Positions 26,401 to 36,996 of a stretch of DNA of 64,000 nucleotides are shown here, one piece after another; position 1 is the stretch's first letter, and every line of letters begins with the position of its first letter. Source of the stretch: Sipunculus nudus. Taxonomy: Eukaryota > Annelida > Sipuncula > Golfingiida > Sipunculidae. Where the stretch lies: the NCBI GenBank assembly GCA_026874595.1, contig CM049310.1:48947558-49011557 (forward strand), in the 5' to 3' direction. The notes under the pieces were generated by a model. It was given only the letters and a program-made list of their open reading frames with translations. It was not told the origin of the DNA and made no database searches. A program made the translations under genes and the position numbers.

Positions 26401-29400
26401 GAGGATACTGTAACAGCAACAATAGCAGGATCTGAGACCGCCACTCTATTATCAATGCATGGCTGTGTGGCGTGTGCTTGCGTGCGGATCTGGTGGTTTA
26501 TACAAGGAGAGCCCGCATAACGGTGCTGTATACAGGGAGATGTATAACCTATTCGTGACTGGCTTTTCGTGTATAACAGAACATTGGCTGTATGTTATTA
26601 AGGTTCCCCTTATGTTTATGAACATGAACAATAGACATTCCCAGGTGAGCAAGTAATGTATTATATTCAGTCAAGGTTACGTGCGATGGGTCCTTTGGTA
26701 GCTTTTCATAAATGTTGACCGCCACAGTATTACATATAAATGACACACTCCCAACAATCATATTATCTGATGTATTGTACTGAAATTTTGTACGGAATGG
26801 TCCATTAATTTAATACTAGGGCTGGGCAGGGGAGGGGGGTCATATGGCGAGGCTGCTAAACCGGGGAGGGCGGATTACCCCGCCAACAGTGTAGAAACCT
26901 TTTGAAAATTTAACCTTTACTTACGAAACATGAAGTAATTTATAAAACATTTTGGTGTTAAATCCGGCGCTGTTTTTCAACAAGTATTAAGAGGGTATAG
27001 CTTCATTTCCCCAATACCTAAGTAAAAACGCAGGCGCACTCTCCCGTTATGTACAGTTACTTTTCCGAAACCATAAAGTTGCCGCTTTCAAGGCCATATT
27101 TCCATAGATTCCCGTAAAAAAAGGCATTGCATAAACTCATGTGGAGTCAATTTATCATAAAGGATAGGAGGACGAGCACAGAAAAAGGCAACAAGGTAAC
27201 CAAAGTCTCATTTAATTATCAATAAAAAAGGTACTTATTTTTAAAAAATTAAACAGGTTAAAGCACTACATAACAGAGGAATTCTAATAACAAGTGACCC
27301 GTGGTCATGACGCTCAGCCGACTGACATGTTGACAATATGTCCTAGCACAGACAACTAATTAAGATAATGTAGGTGGCATCATTGTTCATGCATATTAGC
27401 TTAAGTTCATCAGACCCATAAGCACAACAAATCTGATTACAAACCAACCGGCCTTTCATGAGAAATCTGGCAATTTGGGTGTATTTTGCATTATTTCTAG
27501 GGTGCTCAAACATACCCCAAAACTCTGAGAACAGAGTTCACTGTGACCCAATTTCAGGTTTCTGGGGAGAACTTTTGAGGAACTCTCAGGATGTCAAGTT
27601 AGAAGATTCTGGGCCCAAAGGTTATGATTTGTGCCCTACTTTGGTATCAAATTTTCAATTATTCTGAGGGGTGCTTATAAGCCCCATAGCTCAGAAAATA
27701 TGGGTAACAGAGACCTAAATACACGTTTCCAAGGAGATTTTCATAAACTTCCCTGGATTTTAGGTAAGAAGATTCCAGGTCCAATGTTTATGATTTGTGC
27801 CCTGCTTTGGTATCAATTTTTTTAATTATGATGGGGGGTACTTATAAGCCCCATATCTTGAAGAATATGGGTATCAGAGACCTAATTCCAGGTTTCCAAG
27901 GAGACTTTTCATGTAACTCTCTTGATGTAAAGTGAGAAGATTCCAGGTCCAGCGGTTACGATTTGTGCCCTGTTAACAGATGATGCCATCTTTTAAGGTG
28001 TCAAAAATAGAGAAAAAAATCGTAAAAAATTGAAAAAATACAGGTGGCGCCATCAGTCTGCAGAAACTGATGTAACACTCGATGATCAATGTCCATGCAA
28101 AGAATCATGGTGATCATTGCATTAGTTGTTCAGATACTGGAGCTTTTGTATCAAATTTTCTATTATTCTATTATTTCTATTTTCTATTAATTTTTCATTT
28201 TTCTGGGGGGTACTTGGAAGCCCAATATCTTGAAGAATATGGGTATGAGAGACCTAATTCCAGGTTTCCAGGGAGACTTTTTATGTACCTCTCTGGATGT
28301 AAAGTGAGAAGATTCCAGGTCCAGCGGTTACAATTTGTGCGCAGTTAACAGATGACAGCATCTTTTAAGTTCTCAAAAATAGAGAAAAAAATCGTTAAGA
28401 ATAAAAAAAAATAGGTGGCACAACCAGTCTGCAGAAAAACTGATGTAACACTCCATGATCAATATCCATGCAGAAAAATCATGGTGATCAATGCATTAGT
28501 TGTTCAGATACCTGAGCTTTCGTATCAAATTTTTCATTTTCCTGGGGGGTACTTCGGAACCCCATAGCTTGAAGAATATGGGTAAAGAGACCTAATTCCA
28601 GGTTTCCAAGGAGTCTTTTCATGTACCTCTCTGGATGTAAAGTGAGAAGATTCCGGGTCCAGCGGTTACGATTTGTGCCCTGTTAACAGATGATGGCATC
28701 TTTTAAGGTCTCAAAAATAGAGAAAAAAATCGTAAAAAATTGAAAAAATACAGGTGGCGCCATCAGTCGCAAAGTTAGTGATCAATGCAGTAGTTATTCA
28801 GATACTTGAGCTTTTGTATCAAATTTTGCATTATTCTGGGGGGTACTTTGTAGCCCCATAGCTCAAAGGATATGGGTAACAGAGACCTAATTTCAGGTTT
28901 TCAATGAGATTTTTCATGGACCTCCCTGGATATTAAGTTTGAAGATTCTAGATCTAGTGGTTACGATTTGTGCCCTGTTAACAGATGACAGTTTCATTGC
29001 AGGTCTGAAAAAGTGAAAAAAATCGTAAAAATTGGAAAAAAATACAGGTGGCGCCACCAGTCTGCAGGAAGTGATGGAACATCCCATGATCAATATTCAT
29101 GCAAAGAATCATGGTGAACAATGCAGTAGTTATTCAGATATTGGAGCTTTTGTATCAAATTTTGCATTATTCTGGGGGGGGGGGGGGTACTTCAGAGTCC
29201 CATAGCTCAAGGATATGGGTAACAGAGACCTCTTCTCAGCTTTCCAAGGAGTCTTTTCATGTACCTCTCTGGATGTAAAGTGAGAAGATTCCAGGTCCAG
29301 CGGTTACGATTTGTGCCCTGTTAACAGATGATGGCATCTTTTAAGGTCTCAAAAATAGAGAAAAAAATCGTAAAAAATTGAAAAAATACAGGTGGCGCCA

Positions 29401-32400
29401 TCAGTCTGCAGGAACTGATATAACACTCCATGATTCATGTCCATGCAAAGAATCATGGTGATCATTGCATTAGTTGTTCAGATACTGGAGCTTTTGTATC
29501 AAATTTTCCATTATTCTGGGGGGGGGGGGGTATTTCGGAGCCCCATGGCTCGAAGAATATGGGTAACAGAGAACTAATTTTAGGTTTCCAGGGAGTCTTT
29601 TCATGTACCTCTCTGGATTTAAAGTGTGAAGATTCCAGGTCCAGCGATACAATTTGTGCCCTGTTAACAGATGATGGCATATTTTAAGGTCTCAAAAATA
29701 GAGAAAAAAAATCGTAAAAAATTGAAAAAACACAGATAGCGCCATCAGTCTGCAGAAACTGATGTAACACTCGATGATCAATGTCCATGCAAAGAATAAT
29801 GGTTATCATTGCATTAGTTGTTCAGATACTTGAGATTTTGTATCAAATTTTCCATTATTCTGGGGGGTACTTCGGAGCCTCATAGCTCCAAGAATATGAG
29901 TAACAGAGACCTAATTTCAGGTTTTTAAGAAGAGTTTTCATGGACCTCCCTGGATGCCAAGTAAGAATATTCTTGGTCTAGCGGTTACGATTTGTGCCCT
30001 GTTAAGGGACAGACGTCCGGACGGCCGGACGGACGACGGACAAAGGATGATCGCTATAAGACTTACAGTCAGCTGAGCTAAACATTGTATTATTTTATCT
30101 TCTTGAAAGACGCGGGGGTTAAAATTGAAGCGGGCGGTGCCTGAGAACCATACCTTTTATTATTTTGCTTTTGCCTAAATCTAATTCTTTAATAGCGCTG
30201 AGTTAATGATCACATTGATCTCCTGTTGCTAAAAATTGGACACAAATAACCCATCCTTCTGTACCCCATCTTTCCTGTATCGACGCCCATGCTTAAAACC
30301 CCTAAATCTAGGCAATACAACCTAGAGGGTTGTATACATTCTGACTGGCGCTATGGACACCAGCACACAAAAACCCGTGCAGACAATGTTAACAAGCGTA
30401 CCACTATAAAGTATGGTCATTTAAGGCTAAGCCGACATCCTTAACCTAATGATCGGGTACTTCTGTGATTTTATTCCATTAACATATGGTAGGTATGATA
30501 GCTTCAGTATCATTTATGGATGCTTCACAAAATCAGATTTTCCTTCTCCGATTGCTCTTTGATTGTAATCTTACTTCCTGTGCCAAAGAAACATCTACAG
30601 TTCTTCTTCAAATAAGTCATCTTTCAAATTCTATTCTCAGTTTATTGAAACCCTCCACGCCCATTTCCACTGAGAGTATTACTACATACATTTAGATATA
30701 CAGGTTAGTGGAGCACTATATCATACATATTTAACACTACAATATAAAAAAAGAAAGGGGGGGGGGGGGGGAGATTCTTACATAGGTATACAGGTGCTAG
30801 TCGATACGCAAACACAGTTTTTGACAAGGGGGGAAGATCAATGAAAACATCCCCCCCCCCACACACACACTCTCTGGATGAGACGCTACTGCTAACGCTT
30901 CTGTAAGATATATAGGTGATTAAGGTGATTTAGCTAATGCGCCGTGAAAAGAGCTTAGTTAGTGGGACGTACACAAGCTCACGCAAGCAGAAGTTTCGGG
31001 ACGAAAATGGTGCGAAACTCAACTTCAGGAGCTGCATTTCCTTATTAAGCGTATATCATTATTCCGAAGATTTCTTCAGTCGAAAAAAGGTGTGACCCCC
31101 GCGCCGCCCTCTAAATCCGCCCCTGGTCCTACCTCTGATAGCTACCTAGATGTGTCGGAACGACACGAATGCCCCCGCCTGGGGCAAATTAGAAACATTT
31201 CTTAAATTTTGTAATTTTTTTAAGTTCAGGAGGTGTCATATGGTCAAAAGTAGGTCAACTGGGGCAAAATGCAAACTCGATCTGTAACGGGTCATTATCA
31301 AGCAACACACCAAAATTCAGACCAGTATATGCAGGCATTATGAAAAAAAGTCCATACATGTGCATTTTTCATAAAAATTTCTGTCTTTCATGAAATTTTC
31401 TATGTTCAGGATCTGGGAGGAAACGCGAACTCGATCTGTAAGTGGTCATTATGCGCCCACAGAACAAACATTAGGCCAGTATCTGTAAGCATTGCATTGC
31501 GAAACTAGAATATTAGCAAAAGCTGATAATCAGTTATAAATTTAAATTGGAGAGGTATGTACCATGTTTCATAACAATCCACCAAATGCTTCCTGAGAAA
31601 TAAGCTCCTAAGTTTTTTTTTCTATACTAAGCTCTGTGACCTTGATAAGTAGGTCAAGATCACCCATCTTTAAACTTGACCAAGATTTTGTAAATATCAT
31701 GCAACAGCACTGAAGAAATGAAGTTCCTGTGTTGAATACCTTTGGAGATATCCTGCACAAAAGGCCAAAATTGAAAAATCCGATAAAAATTCATTAAAAA
31801 ATCTGAAATTGTAGGTGGTGCCACCAAAATTGTGCAGCTCGCAGAGACCATCATTCCAAATGATCATAGTAAGTTTTGTAAAAATCCACACATTGGTTCC
31901 TGAGATATAAGCTTCTGAGAGTTTTTGTATAATCAGCTCTAAAACAAAGGAAAAAAGGTCAAGGTCACCCAACTTTGCATTTGACTAAGATTTTGTTGAT
32001 ATACATCTTCACTGATGAAATAAAATTCCAACGGTGAATCCATTTAGAGATATCCCGCTCACAAGGCCAAAATTGAAAAATCCGATAAAAATTGATTAAA
32101 AAATCAGGAATTTCAGGTGGCGCCACCAAAATTGTGCAGCACAAAAAGACCATCAGTCCCAATAATCATAGTAAGTTTTGTGAAAATCCACACAATGGTT
32201 CCTGAGATATAAGCTTCTGAGTGTTTTTAATAATCAGCTCTAAAATGTAGAAAATTGGGTTAAGGTCACCCATCTTCGAACTTGACCGAGATTTTATCGA
32301 TATACATCTTCACTGATGAAATAAAATTCCAACGGTGAATCCTTTGAGAGATATCCCGCTCACAAGGTAAATGTTAACAGACGCGGAACGGACGGACGGT

Positions 32401-35148
32401 CGCCAGACGGACAGACGGACGGACGGACAGACGGACAGCTTGGGTGACGACAATAGCCCATCAGCCTATGAGCTGAGGGCTAAAAACGGCTGTACATGTA
32501 CATTTGTCATGAAAATTTCTATTTTTCATGAAATTTTCTATGTTAAAGGGCCGTAAAATAATCAAAGTAGGTCAACCGGAAACGCGAACTCGATCTGTAA
32601 CTGGTCATTATCTGCCCACACTGGAAAAATTAGGGCGGTGTCTGCAGGCATTGCGGAAAAAAGTCCGTACATATGCATTTGTTACGAAAATTTGTATTTT
32701 TCATGAAACTTTCTATGTTCAGGAGCAGTAAAACGGTCAAAAGTAGGTCAACTGGGACGAAATGCGAACTCGATCTGTAACTGGTCAATATCTGCCCACA
32801 CACCAAAAATCAGGCCAATATCTGCATGCATTGCGAAAAAAAGTCCGTACAACTGTTTGATTTCGGAATGACGGAAGGACGGACATGGGTAAAACTATAT
32901 GCCCCGGCCACTTTGTGGCGGGGGCATAAAAAAAGTTTGTACTAAGAGAAATCAGATGTCTGACGTACATGCCATTGGTGCCACCGTCAGATTTTGATTT
33001 TGGCTTTATATAAGCTGCACGTAGGTAGATTTCGGAAAAGAACGTGACCTCTCTTGACTGATCTGACACGATGTCGTTAATATCCTGTCAAAGATCTGCA
33101 TGATACAGACAGATTTGCTGCCAAGGGAACACCACGTTAAGGAAAATAGACAGTCCCTGTGGTTGCGGGACACTACAGCGGGGCGTAAAAGCTGTAAATT
33201 CAATTTTATGGCTGACACAGAAAAACGCTTGCGTGATGGGAGGTTATGGCTTGGGATAGCAATTTGGCCTGCATTGCCTGTTTTCTCGTTTAAGTGGGCT
33301 TTCCAATCTGATAAATTACCTATATATAACCAAACTTCATCAGTATCTTGGTAACATATTGTTCACAGACACGATTTATATGTTGGTTTTATGGGAAGAT
33401 GCTGGTAGTGATGTTACGATCAAAGTATACATCCTCTGATGGTATAGTAGTTTTGTTACTTCAAAAATATGACAAAAATTGGTATTGGACCATATCGACA
33501 ACACGTGTCGACTTGATGGGTTAAATAGGCAGGCTGTTTTATTTCCAGGTAATTTCTTTGGTAACCCGGCATGCAGTCTTTAACCATTTACGTGATATGA
33601 ATCACGACATTCCTATTTTCAGTTTTCTTCTGTTGTTCATAAATATTCATCATTTTATCAATTACACCGACGCGTCGCGTGGAAACCGCTATAGTATACT
33701 TATTTATCTGAGAGGCGTTTCTTTGCTGGTTATTATATATCAAAATAAAGCTACTTATCTTGCATCATCGTTCATATCTATTCGTACTCAAGTATTATGA
33801 AGTCTCCCCTTTGCCACAAATACCTGTTTCTCCGATTTATGTAGATTCCACTTTAGTTACAAGTAAAATATAACAATTATGTTTCTGATTCGAACAAAAT
33901 GTTTAATTTCTTTCTTTTAACTTTGAACACAAATTAATGTATAAGTAAAGGCAAATGTATTGTCATTTATTATAATTATTATTACATGGATTAGAATTGC
34001 AATGAGCATTCTTCGTGAAAGAATGTGTGCCCCAGCTTCGTTGATATAACTATATTTCCACGTCTACCTTGGCTTTCGCTTTCCGTATATTACATGAGAT
34101 TTAGTTATAGAACTTCAGAAAACATACACTAAGTCGTGAAAAAGTCATATACTTTGATTTTTAGAGATTATGGGAATTCTATCACCTTATTTCATTGTAT
34201 AATCAATGAATTATAAATTATAATAATAAATTGCTTATGGCAGACTAAATATTCACCGTCTTTAGGATGTGCTTAGTTAAATACAAAAAGCCGTACAGAT
34301 ATAAATATTTAACTTTTTTTAAATGGTTTATTGATCAAGAACACTCGTCCCATGCATTGGGGGGGGGGGGGGGGGGGGGGATCTGCAATCTTTGTGTACA
34401 TTTCGCTGAACTTGCTTTGTTTGGAAAAGTCCCAGTGATTTTCTTTTTATCGTTTTTCTGACAGTGTACTCAAATCAACTGAATGGATTGACGAGGCTGA
34501 TGCTTAATTATCTGCGATTTAGTCGTATATCGTTTGTTTAACTTGCCATAAGAATAAGTCTGTGGCCGCAGTTGTCCTTTTTTTTTCGTTTCTAGTTATA
34601 ATGGATAATAAAACACTTTAATTCAATTCAAGGAACCGCCAGGATCAGCCGAATCAGCAAGTAATTTGAATCGTTTTTACCTATACGCCTGATATATTAT
34701 GTTTTTAAAATAATTGGGATCCATAGTACAAGAATATACTATTAAGCCGAAATCAGCATGTAATTTGAATGTGTGAATCTTTTTACCATATATGCCATAC
34801 ATATAATGTTTAAAATAAAATCAGGCGTTGATGAACCAATATATACTATTTGTACTGAGTTGAACATTTCGGCACTCAGATGTACCACTAAATGGTACAT
34901 CAAATCAGGGTTTAAATAATTCTTTAAAATGGTTGATCAACCTTAGGTAATATCATTACATTAAACCTGCTTTATCAAAGCAACGAGAGACCCGCTATGA
35001 TGGAAGGCATATAAATGATAAATACCTGAGGACTGAGCGCCGGCCGTGATGACAACGCGGAGTAAATGCCGTTGCTAGGGATGCCGTGATCACAGTAAAA
35101 CTCATAACCTCTGTTCCCTAACCTGCTTCTCGGTTCCTCTTCCTTCAT
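17827..35148 (-). CDS. Three-exon gene for a 182-residue single-pass membrane protein (unrecognised family)
   Basis: Joining exons 35148-35026, 25484-25285 and 18052-17827 on the minus strand gives a 549-base coding sequence with canonical GT-AG introns of 9,541 and 7,232 bases. Phases agree at both joins: phase 0, then AG+G completing Arg108. The ATG has a good context (TCCACCATGA) with an in-frame TGA 18 bases upstream. Residues 1-61 are hydrophilic with no signal peptide. A transmembrane helix covers about 62-79 (VMIPSAAILVLMLYILLL) and runs into a further hydrophobic stretch to about 89. A basic KR follows. Residues 115-175 are highly charged and helix-prone (WRRMKSAADSLKAQG; TMAEARAEARRTEMQKIAAARM). 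Positive charges after the helix suggest a cytoplasmic C-terminus. No domain is recognised and the function is unknown. The introns hold most of the satellite-bearing mobile elements in the window. Confidence 0.65.
18280..18690 (-). repeat. Interspersed repeat family L, copy 2
   Basis: Reverse-complement partner of 1510-1930, with common blocks including ACCAGACAAATCGTTAG, TGTGTACTTTCTTACAA and TTATGACCGCATGAACACAA. The two copies are inverted relative to each other and diverged, so they look like old insertions rather than a recent duplication. Confidence 0.6.
19870..20020 (+). repeat. Family K repeat (GGTGGTCG modules), copy 1
   Basis: Contains AAGTGGTCGTA twice, GGGTGGTCGCAA and GGTGGTCGCAAGGCGGGGTTCCACTGTAT. 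The reverse complement of 52975-53150 has the same modules. A GGTTCCACTGTAT end with internal TGGTCG modules is typical of decayed invertebrate DNA-transposon/MITE copies; the exact class is unknown. Confidence 0.5.
20022..20056. repeat. (AT)n microsatellite
   Basis: Interrupted AT repeat directly abutting the right end of the K-type repeat. Confidence 0.9.
20431..20506. repeat. (GA)n microsatellite with embedded G run
   Basis: GA dinucleotide array interrupted by AAAG units and a run of about 13 G (near 20480-20493). Confidence 0.95.
21990..22520. other. Possible decayed inverted-repeat element
   Basis: GCCGTGTTCAC near the left and GTGAACACCG near the right are inverted, and CGGTATTGAG/CGGTATCGG/CCGAATAC modules recur inside. 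Boundaries and target duplication are not resolved. It lies directly left of the GC-rich MITE. Confidence 0.25.
22764..23249. mobile_element. GC- and CpG-rich MITE with 16-bp terminal inverted repeats
   Basis: Ends are AGCCTCGGTCACAACC and its exact reverse complement GGTTGTGACCGAGGCT, flanked by ATA on both sides (22761-22763 and 23250-23252), which fits a 3-bp target duplication. The 486-bp interior has no long frame but is packed with CpG and with ACGGC/GCCGTACGG/TGCGG modules in both orientations, giving strong foldback potential. Superfamily is not assigned. Confidence 0.85.
23250..25284. other. Intronic sequence, no further feature seen
   Basis: AT-rich sequence with short open frames only. 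Nothing here passes the exon test until exon 2. Confidence 0.4.
25285..25484 (-). CDS. Membrane-protein gene, exon 2 (transmembrane segment)
   Basis: A 200-base exon entered in phase 0 after TTTAACAAACCCAG and leaving in phase 2 at CAG|GTCAGT, a near-ideal donor. It encodes residues 42-107: a short acidic/basic lead (TQEHETTDGRTC), the transmembrane helix, then a basic/Asn-rich linker (SQKRNNNDGGRP). It is open throughout, but a single-exon ORF search misses it because it has no internal ATG near its start. Confidence 0.7.
25485..27290. other. Left part of intron 1, no feature seen
   Basis: No repeat or exon recognised; a short G-rich patch lies near 26826-26840. Confidence 0.4.
27291..30080 (+). 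mobile_element. Family-A satellite-bearing element, copy 1
   Basis: The ends carry GCTCAGCCGACTG (27312-27324) and CAGTCAGCTGAGC (30066-30078), inverted with one mismatch in 13. Between them is a tandem array marked by repeated GATTTGTGCCCTG at about 27629, 27790, 27959, 28334, 28670, 28965, 29308, 29652 and 29988. The main period is 335-345 bases, with two short units of about 165 at the left and one 295-base unit. Full units include CAGGTGGCGCCAYCAGTCTGCAG and a G run before TACTTCGGAG. Just inside the right end is a (GGAC)n stretch (30006-30042). No protein is encoded, so it would be non-autonomous. Terminal inverted repeats, central tandem repeats and a structured right end fit Helentron-associated (HINE-like) elements, but this is inference. 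Confidence 0.75.
30091..30176 (+). mobile_element. Truncated copy of the Harbinger-like MITE D
   Basis: TTTTATCTTCTTGAAAGA, GGGGGTTAAAATTGA, GCGGG.GGTGCCTGAGAACCATA and a TTTTATTATTTT...GCC end match the right end of the full element at 46957-47291. It sits 10 bases right of the family-A element. Confidence 0.7.
30746..30870. repeat. G-run and C/CA-rich simple sequence
   Basis: A G run of about 16 bases after GAAAG (from about 30757) and a C run leading into ACACACAC (about 30851-30870). Confidence 0.8.
31169..32927 (+). mobile_element. Element B: 11-bp TIR, 3' hairpin and tandem repeats, split by element C
   Basis: It starts ATGCCCCCGCC (31169-31179) and ends with the exact inverse GGCGGGGGCAT (32917-32927). 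Interior units of about 175-200 bases contain GGTCAACTGGG, CGAACTCGATCTGTAACTGGTCATTATCTGCCCACA, GCATTGCGAAAAAAAGTCC and TTTTCATGAAATTTTCTATGTTCAGG. They occur left of 31505 and again right of 32487, showing that the sequence between is an insertion. A GGACGGAC motif lies near the right end. No coding capacity. Confidence 0.75.
31505..32487 (+). mobile_element. Element C: satellite-bearing insert nested in element B
   Basis: About three tandem units with a period near 305, marked by GTCAAGRTCACCCA at about 31651, 31957 and 32262. They share AAAATCCGATAAAAATT, CAGGTGGCGCCACCAAAATTG and TTCCTGAGATATAAGCTTCTGAG. A long (GGAC)n/(GACA)n stretch (32383-32436) and GAGCTGAGGGCTAAAAA mark the right end. 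Element B homology stops at GCATTGCGAAA on the left and resumes at TGTACATGTACATTTGTCAT on the right. The left end has no clear match to the family-A terminus, so it may be truncated or a different family. Confidence 0.7.
32898..32928 (+). repeat. 3'-terminal hairpin of element B
   Basis: TATGCCCCGGCCAC and GTGGCGGGGGCATA pair over 14 bases with one mismatch around a 3-base TTT loop. The right arm is the terminal inverted repeat itself. Confidence 0.8.
34359..34380. repeat. Poly(G) run, about 22 bases
   Basis: An uninterrupted G run after CATT. It is capable of G-quadruplex formation and prone to length error in sequencing. Confidence 0.9.
34655..34830. repeat. Local tandem duplication, about 100-bp period
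   Basis: AATCAGCAAGTAATTTGAAT...TTTTACC...ATATTATGTTTTTAAAAT is repeated as AATCAGCATGTAATTTGAAT...TTTTACC...ATATAATGTTTAAAAT about 103 bases on. Confidence 0.5.
35026..35148 (-). CDS. Membrane-protein gene, exon 1 coding part (start codon)
   Basis: ATG at 35148-35146 in TCCACCATGA context, with in-frame TGA six codons upstream. 41 codons (MKEEEPRSRLGNRGYEFYC then DHGIPSNGIYSALSSRP) run to CAG|GTATTT in phase 0. The N-terminus is charged, not a signal peptide. Confidence 0.65.
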
Positions 35149-35420
35149 GGTGGACTTGCCCAGTCAGGCCACCATGTGATGTCTCCACATACTTAGATGA
35201 TTACCTTAAAAAAGACAATATACCAGGTCACCATGTATCACACTTTCCTTGTAGTATTCTTTATATAACATACTGAGCGACAGTTATAATATTTGCTCAA
35301 AGCTTGTGAGAAGCAAAAGCACGTTAAGAGACTTACCGTTACGTAATTAAGTCTCAGAACGTTGCACCTATATGCAAAGAACTGGCTTTTTTTGTGGTAT
35401 TTCATGAAAGACCTGTAAAA
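35149..35420 (-). promoter_or_regulatory. Probable 5' UTR with a 132-base intron
   Basis: The coding exon extends right to an acceptor with a good pyrimidine tract (TATATTGTCTTTTTTAAG) at 35204/35205. A strong donor (AACG|GTAAGTC) at 35337/35336 would make 35205-35336 a small intron and the sequence right of 35337 an upstream 5' UTR exon. Its right boundary and the promoter are not resolved; no TATA box is evident. Confidence 0.4.
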
Positions 35421-36531
35421 CATCCGTATGTGCTGGCAATGTTCCTGGTGTGTTCCTGGGGACTACTCAAGTGACACCTTATTGTTCGTGCTGGCACAGT
35501 GTGCGCAGGTCTTGCCGGGATGCTGTTCATATAGCTGAGGCGGGGGATCCCCGAGATCAATACAGTTAAGTGGGGAAGCAGGGTGTGGTCCGTGGTTGGT
35601 AGGTCATCGGTAATCACTGTACAGGATAGCTATCCTCAAAATGAGCTTACACCTAAAAGCCCGCCAGGTAAATGAGTGCTGTTGCCCGTCCGTTCGTACC
35701 AGGTGCGAGTACACGGAACGCAATAAATGAGTCATATTAAACTGTCGAGTACCCGAGCCGTGCCAGCCCGTCGATAAGTCCGTATTGAATACTAAAGTAG
35801 ATTAAATAGAAGGCTCAGCGCCATAAATGTTTGAAACTCAAGTATTTACGGCCAGACTTATCACTTATTAAATCGACATTGGCCAAATTCACGCACGTGG
35901 AAGTCAACTATACAAATTAGTCAGAGCTTGTATAAGAATCAGCCTGGCGTCTCTAATAAATGCCACACCTAGATCCAGATGAGCCCAGATTAGTGTTTTA
36001 TATAATGGACTCGCTGTTTATCTATGTAAAAAAATATAAAAATAATGAGGCCCATAAGGATTTAATGCTACACCACTAAAAATCAGTATTTATGAAATAA
36101 TTAATATATGCCATCCGAATAATAGAAATTATACACCATAGAAATTTGCATTATTATAAACCAAAAAAAAGCATACAAAGCTTGCAAGTTTTGTGTGAGC
36201 ACCTGGAGAGTTAATTTGTAGATGAAACAGAGGATGGATGATAATGTTCAATGAAGAACAAGTCCGCTGCCTGTTGATTGAATTATTCATTTAGAAAAAC
36301 CTTGCCATTAGAACGTTATTACTTTATTTAGCCTCAAGGATTTAAGATAATAATGCACGGTGTTAGGAAAAGAAAAACAAATTCATAAGCTGTAGTTCAG
36401 CAAATCACTGATGCAACTTTGGGTTTTCTCCGAGATAATAAAATATGGAACGTGAAACCGTTAGCTACGACTTAAAAACCAGCAGATTCAGGATATGCCT
36501 TATATTACAGATAATCATTCATTTACATTTT

Positions 36532-36708
36532 CTAGAGAGTTTATCTAATTTTTGACTCACTCAGCCTACACATAAATGAATTCTTCGTAATTCCAATTAG
36601 GAAAAGTTCTCATAACGCCTCTATGACGGATGTGCAAGCTTGTGTTAGTTAGCACAGTAATGTTGATAAACAGAAAAAAAACAATGTAGCCTAAGGTGGT
36701 TGATTACA
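36532..36708 (+). repeat. Interspersed repeat family H, copy 3, left part
   Basis: Matches H copies from TTTGACTCACTCAGCC through CATAACGCCTCTATGACGGATGTG and AACAATGTAGCCTAAGGTGG to TTGATTACAT, then breaks into a microsatellite. The right part resumes at 37823. Confidence 0.7.
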
Positions 36709-36752
<44 letters not shown>

Positions 36753-36756
36753 CATC

Positions 36757-36819
<63 letters not shown>

Positions 36820-36864
36820 GAGTTAACCTCCGTTGTAAATTTACAGTGTTGTTTTCCTTCAGAG

Positions 36865-36916
<52 letters not shown>
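36709..36916. repeat. (ATCT)n and (AT)n microsatellites
   Basis: About ten ATCT units (36709-36755), then AT repeats (to about 36813), a short unique spacer, and a second AT run (36867-36916). Confidence 0.95.
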
Positions 36917-36919
<3 letters not shown>

Positions 36920-36996
36920 GTTACGGAACCTAATATCAACAGATAACGTATGCGTGATGAACATAAATTTTGTCAAGGAGATAAAAAATTAGATTC

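Larger units (their letters stand above)
32929..35025. other. Right part of intron 1: simple sequence only
   Basis: Apart from the poly-G run and the local tandem duplication listed separately, no feature is seen. Confidence 0.4.

Noticed and set aside
27291-30080. CRISPR array or rRNA-type tandem repeat
   Set aside because: Units are 165-345 bases with no spacer pattern and no rRNA resemblance. The context is a eukaryotic satellite inside a mobile element.
36700-36976. IYIYIY frames here and at 3783-4125, 12113-12346, 42240-42443, 42739-42921 and 48234-48515
   Set aside because: Translations of (AT)n microsatellites.
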